DNA of 64,000 bases from Argyresthia goedartella (Eukaryota; Arthropoda; Insecta; Lepidoptera; Argyresthiidae): contig OX463818.1 in assembly GCA_949825045.1 (NCBI GenBank), positions 32,814,906 to 32,878,905 of the forward strand, written 5' to 3'. The translations under genes were made by a program, and so were the position numbers. A model generated the notes under the pieces. The model was not told where the DNA came from. It searched no databases and was given only the letters and a program-made list of their open reading frames with translations. Below, one piece after another: positions 18,999 to 31,858 of this stretch (position 1 is its first letter; each line of letters opens with the position of its first letter).

Positions 18999-21612
18999 TC
19001 CAAGATAAAAACCCGTTTATTTTGAAATGCTCGTCTATGTTCTTTTTTTTTAAAATGTAGGTTGCCAGAAATGATTACCTTGAAATATCTGACTGCACTG
19101 CACAAATTATTTATATAAGGAAGCAAATATATGCAACACCGGGCTCTCCCCAAAAGTTCGTTAGATGGGACTTAAGCGGTTTTGAAATGTATCGACACAC
19201 TTAACTTAATTTATTGTCTGCTCTTCACTTTAAATACCGGTACCGTGTATTGTCAATATTGTCGTTGCTTTTCCTTTTTAATTGTACACCACAAGGCAGT
19301 GTCAATATAGTAGAAGTTTCGGTCTTAGTAGGGGCGTATATAATTGTTACTGGAACTTTGAGTTAATTATCTCGACTCGGACTCCTCATTATACTTATCT
19401 GAATAATAAACGGAAAATGTTATGTAGGTACAAAGCGTGTAATGATAATCCGTAATGCGTAGCACTGTCGTTCGCCTATTTAAATAGCTGCGTCGACATG
19501 AGATGCGTGTTACTGGGTTTTCAAAACTGATTAAGGTAGATCTGTGCTTTCCCCATCCTTATATCCTAAACTAAAATTACAGTTGAGTTCTTAGTTAGTT
19601 AGCTCATCCTGTAATAATCAAACTGACGGATTAGTTTATTTCCCTTCCTTTGTGTTCTAAATTTCTGTAAAATTAAGTTACACAGGTATCACTTAGTAGT
19701 ATTGCGTTAATCTACTTGGCACTTGTATTTATTAACGTTTTATAGAACTACTCTGGTTACATTTTTCTCCACCTTCTGTGAAGTTTTTTAACTATACCAA
19801 ATTCTTACGAATGACAGAGCTTGCATTAGCGTTCTTAAAAACCTAAATATACTTAATTTATTTAGCCTGCTTCAATTGAAGCTATTTTTGAGTGTTTTTT
19901 ATTACAGATAAGAATTATGCTGTCGGTTTGGTGTTGATTAAAACTTCACTTCCTGGTAGCCGGAGTGCCTGTTGGCTATTTGTATTGTATATTGAATTGT
20001 AATTTATCCTCTTGTGTGATGTGGTGGTTGGGTCATATCGCAAACTTGGGCGAATAATAGGGATCTGCCTCTTTGTAGGTGGTGTGATTGCCTGAAAAGT
20101 CTTACAGGGTAGGGGATGTACATATTGTCATGGCGAGTAGCAGTGGTGCCCGATCACAAGGGAGTAGTTGGAGTAGGTCACGCCACGCGTAAGAAAGGAT
20201 GGGAATATGTCTTCCAAACCCCGCGAATTAAATTATTGCTGGCCGGTTCTCGCGGTTGTCTGAGTGAGACAGTTGACCGCGAATACTTCCGAGTCACGTG
20301 GCGTTGTCACAGTGTCATACTGCGGGAATGCTAAAGAATTAATATGATTTGCATTCGGTCGAGGAATCACATCCGTAGGGAATATCAAAATAGCTCCAAG
20401 TTTGTCATTTGACATAAGTATATATGCGTCACTTAGAGTCCGTTAGGCCCTATTGTAGCATCCTGTGCCAAGCTTAGGGAAATCCTTACTCCTCATTAAA
20501 GGGAATTCAACAGATCTCGCAACTAGATGTTAATCTAGATGCGAGATCTTTCACTTAGCAATGCTGGTTGGAATTCACAGGTAGATGCGAGGTTTGGGGC
20601 ATCTACCACTCCCCCCTTCCCCCATTTTTTTATGACAACAGCGACAGAATCTAGATTTAGGGAACTGTAACTACCTTCTTTAGAGCCGGTTTCTCCATAC
20701 TTTGTCAGTTATTTGCTAAAACAGACATTAGCTAATGGATCGTTAAAATTACCAGTCGTACTAACACCCCTGTTATTTTTCTGTGTCCTACGTCGAAAAT
20801 TTAACAGACCATTAGACTTGTGTAACTCAGGAGTGATACATAAAAAAGATGTACATCCTTCCAAAAGAAGCATTCACTCAGTAAATCTTACGTTTACCAA
20901 ATACATCTTTATACCTATAAATCTTTTTAAGAGTGATCGAAATCGAATGGAAGAGATCGGTTCAGAGTGATCGAAGCATGAGATCGGTTGATTACGATTG
21001 GATTGATAGAATCTTGAATGAAATGAACGACATTTTTACAAGATGGCGGCCAACGCACGGAACAGCTGATTGCGTGTGCCAACGTGTGACAACGTTGTAC
21101 TTTACTTGATAGAGCACGCCCGGCGATCGATGTTTTGGACTTATAAAAAGACCTTTATGTTCATTCATATAAAGCCTAAAGTGGCTTTCATTTCCCAAAA
21201 ACTTAACACTTTTACCTTTATTAGAATACTTATTTTTTTACGTACGATCTTTTTCTTGCAATGTTTCCTGACTTCTTTAGACACTTGCCATTTCCAGGCC
21301 CAGTTGCACGTCGAAACGAGTAACAAAAATTTACTTAGGTACCTAATTAGTGTGATGCGGCTCCGTTTAACAGACATTTGTAAACAGTGAATGTGTAAAT
21401 AAAAGACTTAATACCTACATAAAACTGCTAAATAGGTATGTACTGTGTTATGTGAATAAGTGTTTTGACAATTTTATTTTAGTTACTTTAATGTTACAAA
21501 AATGAGACATTTCTAAATATGTACCTGCATAAAAAGTGTAAATAAAAATATTGTACTTTCAAACTGTAATTAATAATATATGTGTTGTGTAAATATTTTG
21601 TACTCTTTTAAA

Positions 21613-23517
21613 ATGCCGCCCCTACGGAAGAGAAGCGCTGTGTGGTCACATTTCACAGAAACAGATGCCAAAAAAGCCAAATGTTTGTACCGTGCTAAAA
21701 TCTTGGCGTTACCAAGTGGAAATATATGTAATTTGAATAGACACATGAAAAATAAGCATCCAACCGTACCCCTTGTCATGGTAAGACAGACAACAGTAGC
21801 AGAAAATCAACAACAAATTACTGCGGATGCAGAAGACCGTCAAACCCATGACGTGGTCGAGCTCAACGTACATAGCTGCAGCACATCGAGATCGAGGTCA
21901 GAGCAAGCAGCGACAGCACCACTGGTACTGCCGTGTTCTAGTAGGACTATGAAAGACTTTGTAGAAAGCAATAAGCCCATACCTACCTGGCGCGCTGAAA
22001 AACTTGATGAGCAATTAATGATCATGATTGCACGTGAGTATCACCCATTAAGATAAGTGGAAGATGTCGAATTCAGGACATTCATCTTCATGTTATGTCC
22101 TGGATATTCCCTGCCTACACGAAACACATTGAGTGAGAGTTTGCTGCCTAGACTATATACGAAAACTCTAGAGATGGCCAAATCAAAAGTGGAAGGTGCC
22201 GTGGCGGTATGTCTGGCCACCGATGGGTGGACTTCATTAAACAATGACAGCTTCATAGCGGTGATGGGGCACTTTTTAGTGGTCTCAGAAAACGGATTAA
22301 AAATGGAATCCATTCTGTTGGGTTGTATTGAGTACAATGACCGTCATACAGCCACCAACCTGTGCGCGTTTTTGCAAAATTTGATCAGAGAGTGGAAAAT
22401 TCCTCATAAAATTACGGCGAAAGCATCTGATAACGCAGCAAATATATCTGCAGCATTGAGAGAGGGTGATTGGCGGCAATAGCGTGTTTGTACATAGCAT
22501 TCATTTATGTGAGCAAACAGCGATCACACATATTTCTGCCACAGTTGCTAAAGTGAAGTCCGTCGTGGAATTTTTCAAACGAAGCTCACATGCACAAGTA
22601 AAGCTGATGGACATCCAAAATCAGATGGGTTTGCCCCCCTTAAAATTAAAGCAAGACGTGGCTACCAGGTGGAATTCCACATTTGATATGATGTCCCGTC
22701 TCATACGCGTCAAAGATGCAGTCATATCGACAATAGCTTTGCTCCGGAGCGACTTGTCGCTTAGTGACACGGATTGGTCCATCATAGAAGGCGCTGTGCC
22801 AATACTTCAAATATTTTCGGATGTCACGTGCGAAATCAGCGCCGAAAAAAATGTGACTTTGTCTAAAGTAATACCTCTCTGCAAGTTAATGGCTTTACAT
22901 ACCCAATCAAGACTAAGAGAGCCTATCAACGTCGAAGAATTAAGGTCGATGCTGCAGAGGCTAGATCAAGAGCTCGATAAAAGATTTGCATTTTTAGAGT
23001 CTCATGTCCTTTATACTGAGGCGACTATAATGGACGGCTGGCGATTTAAGAGAAGAGCATTTAAGCAGCAACATAATTTTGAAAGAGCCCTCAACAGCAT
23101 GAAGATGAAAGTGGGAAAATCCCCCAAACGGCTACTGAACCGTAGGCTGAATCTGTACCAGTAGCAGTACCGTCGTCTACAACATCATCGATCTGGGACA
23201 CTTTCGACAGAGAAGTCGCCCAATTGACGCCAGCAAACTCGACCGCTGCTGGCATCATTGAGGTAGACAAATACATGACCGAACCCATCCTGGCTCGCAC
23301 CAAAGACCCCTTGATGTTGTGGCATGAGAGACGGCATGTGTACCCCCTGTTGTACAACTATGTCCTCAAGCGACTTCACTTAGTCGCCACTTCCGTGCCC
23401 TGTGAGAGAATATTTTCGAAAGCGGGGTACCCACTAAATGAAAGACGCACTAGGTTAAAGTCGAAAAAACTTTCTCAATTGCTGTTCATTAGTAGTAATG
23501 TAAATAACAAAATGTAA
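21613..23517 (+). pseudogene. hAT transposase pseudogene (ZBED1-like)
   Basis: Four open pieces in order. 21613-22055 has a BED-type zinc finger (KCLYRAK...NLNRHMKNKHP, with the second Cys replaced by Arg). 22057-22482 has CLATDGWTSLNNDSFIAV (first catalytic Asp) and KITAKASDNAANISAAL (second Asp). 22466-23164 has DVATRWNSTFDMM and the helical insertion domain. 23224-23517 has the hAT dimerisation domain, VPCERIFSKAGYPLNERRTRL. Pieces one and two are in one frame, separated by a single TAA. The others are frameshifted near 22470 and 23165. hAT transposases cut and paste DNA; this one is dead. I could not place its terminal inverted repeats with confidence. Confidence 0.85.
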
Positions 23518-24791
23518 ATACTGTAATAAAAAAAATGTAAATTACAAAATTTTAATATCAAAATGTAAATTCTGTACATATTAAAAACATGTACATACGC
23601 TGATTTTTAAATACGCCATCCTAGTGAACCTAAACTGCCTTCTTTATTATATTTTTTTTTGTAAATCTAGGTTGACAGTCCTAAGCCTGTAAAGTATGAA
23701 GGAAAATCAGTGTATCTCTTACTAAAAATAAGTCTACCTTAGCTATAGATAATTTAGAGCGTCTTGCAGAACATGCCTAAATCTAGATTTATCATTAAAC
23801 TCAATTTATCAACGGGCAAAATTTATGAAATATGTCTAACCCTGATCTAGATTTAGGCGCGTTCTGCTAGCCGCCCTTAGCATAAAGAATGACGGTCGAT
23901 AGAAGAACGTGATGTTTTGATAAATTATTCTTTTTCGATCAGTGTAGTATTTGGAAGATGTATAGGGATTAGGGATCAAGAAAGACGGTAGAAGAACGGG
24001 ATGTATTGTTAGAGAGATAAATTTCGATCAGTGATGTATTTGGGATTTAAAGATTTAAAGATGTATAAGAGTGATTTAAATATTTTATCAAAAAGATGTA
24101 TAAATCCCTGATCTTTGAAAATATTTATATTGCGCATGTCTACAGACCATTAGTAAAACAAACGTCACGTGAATGACTCGTAAATCCTTCACTCACATTC
24201 TAAACCAACAAAAATAAAATGTCATTGTTTCGTAATGTCATTGTACCGGACGTGAACACACTTTTCACTAGCCGTATTATATTAGTCTTGTTTAGCTAAT
24301 TTGTCTGTGGTGTTTGGTAATGCGACTGATTTGAAATATCCTTCAGTCTGTGGGATTCCATAGTTCAACAGGTTACATTTAATTTTCCTCAAAAAAAAAA
24401 AACAAAAATCAAAATGTTTATAATCCAAAAACACAATTGTACAATAGTTTTTACGGTAGCTCCCACACTAGGCGCAGCCTGTGTCGTGGCCGCTTGTAGG
24501 CAGAATTACCATTTGATTGGTAGTTTATTTAAATTCGCACACAATTTTATAAAACAAAAGCAATTAAACTTACACTTACGAGAAATGCAATTTTATAAAA
24601 AAATAACACTTATGAAAAAGAGAAAAAAATATTAAAAGTAGTCAGTTACTGTTCTTACGCCTATTTTGTGATATCATAATAATTTTTTAATAACATTTAA
24701 GTATTTGGAATGTAGATTATGTAGTATAAATTTTTATAGTATAGTAAAAAGTATATAAGTATAATACATATGTAGAAGTAGGTAGAGTTAG
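23518..24791. other. Non-coding DNA with a hairpin and repeated short motifs
   Basis: There is an inverted repeat at 23769-23870 (arms GCAGAACATGCCTAAATCTA and its near complement). Next come direct near-repeats of a GACGGT-AGAAGAACG-GATG-TTTCGATCAGTG unit (23891-24038), then AT-rich sequence. The 73-codon ORF at 24414-24635 has a short hydrophobic part but no recognised domain, so I do not call it a gene. Confidence 0.5.
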
Positions 24792-26329
24792 TTACCTATA
24801 GTGGTTAATTCCTATCATTCTTTCGGTGTCGTCGTAATCTTGCTCGTGAAGCCAGCTAACTATTTTCCGTTTTGCTTCTTTAATTGTGGATGACTTTATA
24901 TCACATGCTTCGGCAATTCTGTTGTAAATGAAAGGGTGTAAAAAGAGGGGGAAACGCTGTGCAAAGGTTGTTTGTGCTACTTTAGGTTGCGTTCGGAAGA
25001 CACGTTGGTTTAGAAGGCTATTGTATTCTGGTCTATTGATGTTGATGCGGTGTTGGTCTAACGCAGATTTAAGGATAAATAATTTCCGAATGCTCAGTAA
25101 GTTACTGTCTTTGTTTTTACGGTATCTGACTGGTTTTTTAAACATTACTTTTAGTATTGAAAGTTGGGCCCTTTCCAAGATGAGCATGTGTGATTTAGAC
25201 GATCCTCCCCAACATCCTATGCAGTAGCTTAAAACAGATTGACATAAGGATATGAAGACCAGCTTTAGGGTGTCTTTGTTAGCTCCGTTTCGAAGGAGTC
25301 TCCTTATGTGGATCAGTTTTCTGGCTCTACCTGAGAGGGTGCGTATGTGTTTGTGAAAGTTGAGTTTCTCGTCTATCGTGATGCCTAGGTATTTTATATG
25401 GTCAGTCCTTTGAATTGTGTCACAGGTACAATTTGCAGCAGAGCGATCGCAAGTATGAATTTGTACAGTAGAGGTGTCGGGTTGTGTGGCTAATGTTTTA
25501 TGGAAGCAAAGGTATTTCGTTTTGTTTGTGTTTAGGGTGAGCAGGTTTTGTGAAAGCCAGTTAGATAGTCCTGATAGTCCATTTATGGTTTTTGAGAAAG
25601 TGTCTTTCCAAGATTTATCACTGAATATTAGAGCTGTATCATCGGCATAGCATATTATTTCGGCTGAGACAGAGGTTGGGAGACTGGTTCCTATGTCGTT
25701 AACATAAATAAGGTAAGACCTAAGATGCTGCCCTGTGGGACTCCGTAATTTATACCAATTTTCGTCATTTGTTTTCTGTCTGTAAGATAGTTGCTGAACC
25801 AGTCAAGTGCTTCACCCCTAATGCCCAGGTTTTCCAGTTTTTGTAATAGAATCGGTATAGAAACGGTATCAAAGGATTTAGCAAGATCCAGGAAAACGCC
25901 GATCGAACAGTGCCCTTTGTCAAGCTGGGAAGATACCGAGTTTAAGAATAGGGTTATTGCGTCTTCGGTTGATTTTCCCTGTCTGAATCCAAATTGGTTT
26001 GATGATAGTAAATTGTTCGATTCTAAGTATTTGATGAGGCATTTGTTAGTAATTTTTTCAAGTAATTTTGAGAATACCGCAAGTAGAGAGATTGGTCTAT
26101 AGTTACTAGGGTTGCATTTGTCGCTAGCTTTATGAATGGGAGTAACAGAGGCTACTTTCCAGGAGTCTGGGAAGATGCCACTGAGGAGGCTGAGATTACA
26201 AATGTGAAGAAGAGGTTTTACAATATGTTGGGCAATGTGTTTGACCAGAAGATTTTTGATTTTGTGCACTTTGACCTGGTGCACTGTCGTTTTTAAGTTG
26301 TTTGATGTAGCTTGTGAGTTCAAATTCAT
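24792..26329 (-). pseudogene. LINE reverse transcriptase and C-terminal domain, frameshifted
   Basis: The frame 26329-25691 has RT motifs: CNPSNYRPISLLAVFSKLLE, NQFGFRQGKSTEDAI, GVFLDLAKSFDTV (motif A, Lys-Ser where Lys-Ala is usual) and YGVPQGSILG (motif B). Frame is lost near 25720. The YADD region near 25640-25660 is read in another frame. 25187-24792 carries the terminal domain (ILKVMFKKPVRYRKNKDS ... NHYR). The enzyme is inactive. Confidence 0.8.
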
Positions 26330-27700
26330 TAGTTGGTTGAAAGAAGAAAGAGTTAGGTGGTGAGGATGGTGATGTGGCTTGGGAAGCTAAATTTGTTTCT
26401 CTCTGGTTAGTTTTTACCAGTATATCATTAGCTAAGCTGCTTCCTACAGTTGTAAAGTATCTGTTACATTCATTTAAGGATTCAATTGGGTTGCTTTTAC
26501 TTCTTAAGAGCTCGGCAGAAGAGTTTGTTTTAGATGTTGAGATTTCACAGATATTTTTAATTGTTTTCCATAACATTTTAGGGTTTTTGTGATTTTCGGT
26601 TAGCATTTTATTTTCATATTCTGACTTTACTCGGTGAAGTATATTGACACAGAAGTTTCGGTATCTATTGTAGATGGTGTGAGCGGTTGCATCATTTGGG
26701 TGTTTCCTACATTTAAGATGTAAGCTGTCTCTGTGTTTCATGCATCGTATCAGACCCGGAGTTATCCAAGGCTTTATGGGATACTGAGCTCGACTGGTTT
26801 GCTTGACTTCGGTGTTTCTTGTGATGACCTCATTAAGTTTTCCTGTAAAAATATTGGTTGCCTCTGAAACATTTTGGCAGTTGGTGACAACAGTCCAATC
26901 GATGGCTTTCAGGTCATTTGCTACCTCGTTATAGTTAGTTTTAGATATCTGTCTTTTGGGTGAGTTAATAGTTTGATTCGTATTTATAGCGACCATTGCG
27001 AGGTCGTGATCTGTAACTGACGTTTTGCAGACTACGGCTATGGTATTATTTTTAGTTTTTAGGAAAATATGGTCTATGCAGGATTTATCTCTAGTGGGTA
27101 TGGTAACGGCAGGGAGAAAACCGTGTTCTGCAGTTAGGCAAAGATAATCTGTCTTACGGGTATCGGTGGAGTCTGTGAGGATATTTATGTTAATAACGCC
27201 TGCTATGATTGTGTTGTTACTGTCTTGAGAATATTGTCCATTAAAACTAGAAAATGTCCTATATTATGCACGGAGGGAGATCTATATAGAGTTATTATTT
27301 CAAAACTGCTTGGTAAGCTAATCAGAAGACAGTTTGCGTCAACAAATTCTGGTTCGGAGACCGTAGCGTTCCAGGTTTCTTTGATATAAACAATGACGCC
27401 TCCGTTTTGGTTGGTGTACTTGGTAGTGTGATAATGTATATATCCATAAATTTTTCTAATGAGTGGAGAGTGGCCAAGGAAGCATTCAGTCAGAATGACA
27501 ACATCGTAGTTGAGGTCTAGACGATGAAGCAAAGTTAAGAAACTGTCGAAATTGCAGTTATGGCTTCTGATGTTAAATGTTGCAATTTTCAGATTATAGG
27601 AATTTACCAACACGTTTTTACAGAGTTCAGCTGATTCAACTGCGTGACTTGGGGTGGCTAATGAAATATCGATATCGCTTGCAATATTCATGTTGGCCAT
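26196..27700 (-). pseudogene. LINE endonuclease and linker region
   Basis: 27700-27203 has LKIATFNIRSHNC and VVILTECFLGH (endonuclease start and catalytic Glu), GGVIVYIKE and ITLYRSPS. Frame changes near 27225. The expected NINI (27176-27195) and ASVTDHDLAMVAIN blocks continue to 26996. 26996-26196 is the region before RT, with KPWITPGLIRCMKHRD and KMLWKTIKNI. Confidence 0.75.
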
Positions 27701-28256
27701 TTTTGTAGTTGAATTAAAGAGTGTGTGTTGTTTGGGTTGTATGTCACGTATGGCGCAGCAAGATATCGTGTTAGCGGAAGATTTGTATGTATTACGTTTG
27801 TCTACATTATAATCATATTAATATGAGTAATAAAAATAATATTTTATACAGTAGATATACACGTGGGTGGATAAATATATGAAATAAATAATGTTTAACA
27901 CATTGCAGCTAGTGAGACTGGAAACAACAATAACAAATGTGGAAAAAGACTCACTCATTTTCAAAGACTTAAAATTAATGTTAATAGTAGTTTTTTCTGG
28001 TAGAAAATAATATATCAGGAACTTTAATAATATCATCAGGCACATTGCACTGAGAGGACGTATTAGAGAGCTTAGTGGACTGCGAGGCTTCATTTCGTGA
28101 GTATCTGGCGGAGAATTTTGGAATGGTGTGGTTTGTGTTTGCTGAGGCTGTTGGGGCTGTAGGGGAAATGTCCGGAAGGTCTGCGCCCATGAGGCGGTCA
28201 AGGTCATCGGGGTTGCGAATGAGTTGTGGCTTCTTCCCTTCTTTACGAACTCGTAT

Positions 28257-28860
28257 TTAGCCATTTTTGACCCAGGTGTACCGGAAACCACTTTTTTTGG
28301 CTCTGAGTCTTGTTTCAAGAAAAAGCTTGCGGTTAGACTTCATCAGACGCTCGTTGAAGTAAAGCGTGTTCGTCGGGCCATCTAAGTCAATGTCTTTGGT
28401 TGTGAGTCCTCTTCTTTCACGCGTGGCATCGAGCACCGAGTTTCTTTTTGAGTGTCTGAGAAAGCGTACCACCACGGGGCGAGGTTTTTTCGGTTTTCCG
28501 GCTGCGTCGTACTCTTCCTGTTTTGGGCCAACACGTGTAATAAGGTCTACTTCGTTTTCTTCGAAAGTTACCCCAATCTTCACTGCTACGATAGAAACGA
28601 TGTGGTGGACTTTCATTGTGGGTCTCATTGATCCCAGAAATCTCCAGCTCATTACGAAAAGCCAACTGCTCCTGCTCGTTGATCCGCTCCCAGAGTCCAG
28701 TAGTGTCCTGGTCTGATGTGACTGTTTGTTCACGTAGGAGGGAGATTGTGTTATTTAAAACTGTTATTTGTTCCTCCTGGTTCCTCAACTTCTCTGTGGG
28801 GACAGTGTATTCATCTGACCGGGCCTCCAGTGATATTTTGACACAGTTTGTTGTTGTTGT
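28257..28860 (-). pseudogene. LINE ORF1 protein with coiled coil and RRM-like domain
   Basis: The coiled-coil part reads EEQITVLNNTISLLREQ and ELEISGINETHNESP (frame from 28788). The RRM-like part is in the frame from 28733: VDLITRVGPKQEEYDA, KKPRPVVVRFLRHSKRN and YFNERLMKSNRKLFLETR. A frame change near 28610 separates them. This layout is that of RNA-binding ORF1 proteins of Jockey/CR1-type LINEs. Confidence 0.7.
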
Positions 28861-29246
28861 ATTGGGTCAATGACCTCTGAGCGTCTCACAGATTTTACTT
28901 GTTTTCGTTATTAAGGAAGAGTTTATGCTGAAAATGTTCACGGAATCGATGGATAAACACGGGATGCAACAATGCAATAGATTTCTGTTGGATTTGGCGT
29001 GACAATAATGTCTTTGGAGGGTCCCCTGAAATTAAGTTTCATGTTTTTCATAATTTCACTGTTAATCACTTAAATCACTAATAATGGTAACTGCAAACAC
29101 TTTTGTAGGTGAGTTGACAACTGGGTAGCATTTTTACGTAGTTTTTATGGTGAAACTAACAATACAAATATTATTTTTTTATTTTAAAAACAATAACACG
29201 TGAAAAACAATGCAAGGGGCGCGCGCGCCATCTTGATTCCTCCTGG
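28861..29246. other. Gap between LINE and zeste-like gene
   Basis: No coding seen. It includes an alternating GC stretch, GGGGCGCGCGCGCC (29217-29229 region), and probably the start region of the zeste-like gene. Confidence 0.4.
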
Positions 29247-29282
29247 TTCAACTGTCAAACATTAAAATGTTTGACAGTTGAA
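29247..29282. promoter_or_regulatory. Perfect 17-bp palindrome upstream of the zeste-like gene
   Basis: The left arm TTCAACTGTCAAACATT (29247-29263) and right arm 29266-29282 are exact reverse complements with a 2-base spacer. The palindrome lies 79 bases before the ATG at 29361. It could be a binding site for a dimeric factor, or a scar of an excised element. A regulatory role is inference only. Confidence 0.5.
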
Positions 29283-30124
29283 GGTTATATTTGTCTGTGG
29301 TGTAGTTGTGTTTGTGACTCGAAAGCTTGTGTTATTTTTGCGGTTTCGTATTATTAAAATATGTCGAAGAAAACACGCGGACCGAATTTTTCCTCAAACG
29401 AGAAGGAAATCCTTATACATTCAGTCACCAAATATAAGGATTTGGTTGAAAATAAAAAAACGGACGCTGTGACAACGAACAATAAAAACGAAGGGTGGAA
29501 AAAGTTAGCAGAAGAGTTTAATTCTTTGAGCTCTTTCAGTGTCCGCAACACGAATCAGTTAAAAACGTGTTGGGATAACATAAAACGGAATACAAGAAAA
29601 GATAATGCAAGGAAAAAGAAAGAAATTATCTTGACAGGTACGTAGAATCACTGATCTTGTTTGGTACAGTATTTTTTATTGCCATTAATAATTTTAATCA
29701 ATGTCTATGTTTCCGCAGGAGGAGGCAGGCCCCATCTTCCACCACCTGGACCATACCAAGGCCAGGTTGAGGTGATACTCGGGCCGACACTAGACGGACT
29801 GTAGGAAGAATTTGATTCGGATGCCCAGTATGTTCTGGATAAATCCATGTCAAATGAAAGTGAATTTACAATAATACAAGTAAGTATCAACCATATACAT
29901 TTATTTTCGGTTTGTCAAATTGTGATTTTTTTCTATCGTCTTCATGTTCATGTTTGAAAAAAACTGTTTGTTTCAAGCTTGTTTGAATGTCTAGACCAGT
30001 AGCTGTTGTTACAAAACATTGAAATATATGTTGATTGTTTGAATTGACATATATTTTTCCAACATATCCAACCTGTTACAATTTAAAATTGTTATTTCTC
30101 TTTTGCAGAACAGTGACATGACAT

Positions 30125-30279
30125 TGTTCTTCGCAATCTCGTCCTTCAGATGATCAGATATTTACTACTTGTTAGTATCGAGTCTGTCTCGATTCTCACA
30201 CATATGTTTTAAGTTTTAAAAAACTTTATTTCTGAACGCAACATTGCGTCAGCGCTGGCACAGCTCTATCCGTCATTCG
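30125..30279 (+). repeat. DIRS left inverted terminal repeat
   Basis: Begins TGTTCTTCGCAATCTCGTCC and matches the reverse complement of about 35227-35382. The only difference I see is CTTCAG versus CGAAG after CTCGTC near the outer end. Confidence 0.9.
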
Positions 30280-30347
30280 TTGTCTATGTCAACCCGAGTA
30301 ATCACACGAAAAGAAAAGATTTTTTATATTTCATCGAATAAGTCAAA

Positions 30348-31853
30348 ATGGGGAAAAGAAGAAGAAGCAGAAGCAGAGAAGAAGATGTGGAAAGAAAAAG
30401 AAGGAAATTGGAAAAGAAATTTATGCGTCTAAAAGAAAAAATACAAGGTAAGCACAAAAATTCAAGTGAACCAACATCCCCACAACCAGTTCCTGGTATC
30501 ATTATACACAAATGCAATCATACGAGGCTCGATTACGAGAAAATCGTGATTGCGCATGTATAAAAATGTATTACAAGTACATTTTGAGGTTATAAAGCAC
30601 GGCTCGTTCTTCTAGGGACGCGCGTGTCTACCCAGTAAACATGGTTGCTACACTAATTCTGAGTGTCGAGCTGTGTCGGGACGTAACCACATCGTACCAA
30701 CATACATGTATTATCAGATAAATAATTGCTTTGTTGGCAGAACACAGAATTATTTGGATAATCCATAAGAAATATTATTTTTTCATAACCTCACTTGTTG
30801 CTTGGCCACATGTTGGTACTAGTCAACATAGAGTTAGTTTATCTATATTTCTAAAGTAAGAAATACTGTGTATATAAACTAATATGGTTTATGTATTCTT
30901 CAGAACTACCTGAGAAGAAACAACAGGCCCCAAGTCATTGTGACTTACCACCAGAGCCAGAAATACAAGGGGCACCTCCGCTCACTCCTGCAACGCCTCC
31001 GCCTGCCCCTACTACGACCCCACCCGATGATATTATCATTGATGATGAGGCTATAATTGAAGAAGAGGTTTTTGTTGAAGGAGAGGCTGAAGAAACGGAC
31101 CAGTTGGAGCAAGAAGTACTCAGTGTTTTGGGAGAAATCTCTGAGGAAAACTCTCAAAAGAAAAGTCTGCACAGGCAGTTGCAGCTTCGGTGGGAACCAA
31201 TTCTTAAGAAAGGTCTTACCAAAGAGCAAAAGCAAATAATGCAAACAACATACTGCATGTTTGACAACATTAATATAGCGGCCCCAAAGCTCAACGATGA
31301 AATAGCAGTGGCCATCCCGGACCCTGTGAAAAAGAAAGATATACTTATACAGGCCCGCCAGGATCTAACCTCACTGGCACTGGCCAGCATCGGCGAAGGG
31401 CTGCAAATCCTTCTAAAAGGAAATGACAAAATTGAAGCTATAAAATGCTTTAATGACTCGGCAAAAATCCTTTGTGACTCATTATATCTGGACACCAAGT
31501 CAAGGAGGAGCCTTATCAGTTTTGTAATAAACAAGGAACTGAAGAGTAGCCTTCTGCAAACTGATGCGGGGGAGTACCTTTTCGGACAAAACATCAATGA
31601 AAAGATAAAAACTGCTAAAGCAGTACAACGATCAGCTCAAGACCTCAAGCCCACCAAGGCCCAAACCCAGCCAGCCAAACCGAACAAGACTTTAAACTGG
31701 AGGGGGCCTCCCCGTCCAACGGGCAGAGCGGCAGGCCAACCAAAACCAGTGCCTGCACCAGCACCAGCACGTGCACCAGCTCAAGCACCAGCTGCTTCCC
31801 GCAGGACCTACGACAAGAGGCGCCCAGCTCCGCCTCCACGAGCCAGGCGCTAG
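30348..31853 (+). CDS. DIRS gag-like protein, spliced
   Basis: Exon 1, 30348-30447, encodes MGKRRRSRSREEDVERKRRK, a basic SR-like N-terminus with a short coiled coil. A GTAAGC donor and a TTCAG acceptor at 30901-30903 join it in frame to exon 2, 30904-31853. Exon 2 has a Pro-rich acidic segment, a helical core (LRWEPILKKGLTKEQKQIM, VKKKDILIQARQDLTSLALA) and an Ala/Pro/Arg-rich tail ending PAPPPRARR. Insect and cnidarian DIRS-like elements often carry such a first ORF. It probably packages the RNA. The RT frame opens 5 bases after its stop. Confidence 0.7.
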
Positions 31854-31858
31854 TACAG

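Larger units (their letters stand above)
18600..21560. other. Intergenic DNA without a supported gene
   Basis: Contents seen are a hairpin (18696-18753) and a run of about 31-bp imperfect repeats (18901-18998). There is also a short plus-strand open stretch ending in TAA at 18660 (LPQKDEDEAISNSIDYL) that might be a host exon end. The small ORFs at 20116-20334, 20713-20970 and 21070-21390 show no motif and I do not support them. Confidence 0.5.
24792..28860 (-). mobile_element. Decayed LINE with ORF1 and ORF2, CR1/Jockey group
   Basis: From right to left on the minus strand: ORF1 (28860-28257), endonuclease (27700 to about 27000), linker (26996-26196), RT (26329 to about 25500) and C-terminal domain (ending 24792). 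Frames change repeatedly, so it is inactive. It lies directly upstream of the zeste-like gene at 29361, in the opposite direction. Confidence 0.8.

Noticed and set aside
20116..21390. Several ORFs of 60-106 codons
   Set aside because: No domain, no splice context, and overlapping on both strands; expected by chance.
24414..24635. 73-codon ORF with a hydrophobic stretch
   Set aside because: No family, no context and strongly biased composition; not supported as a gene.
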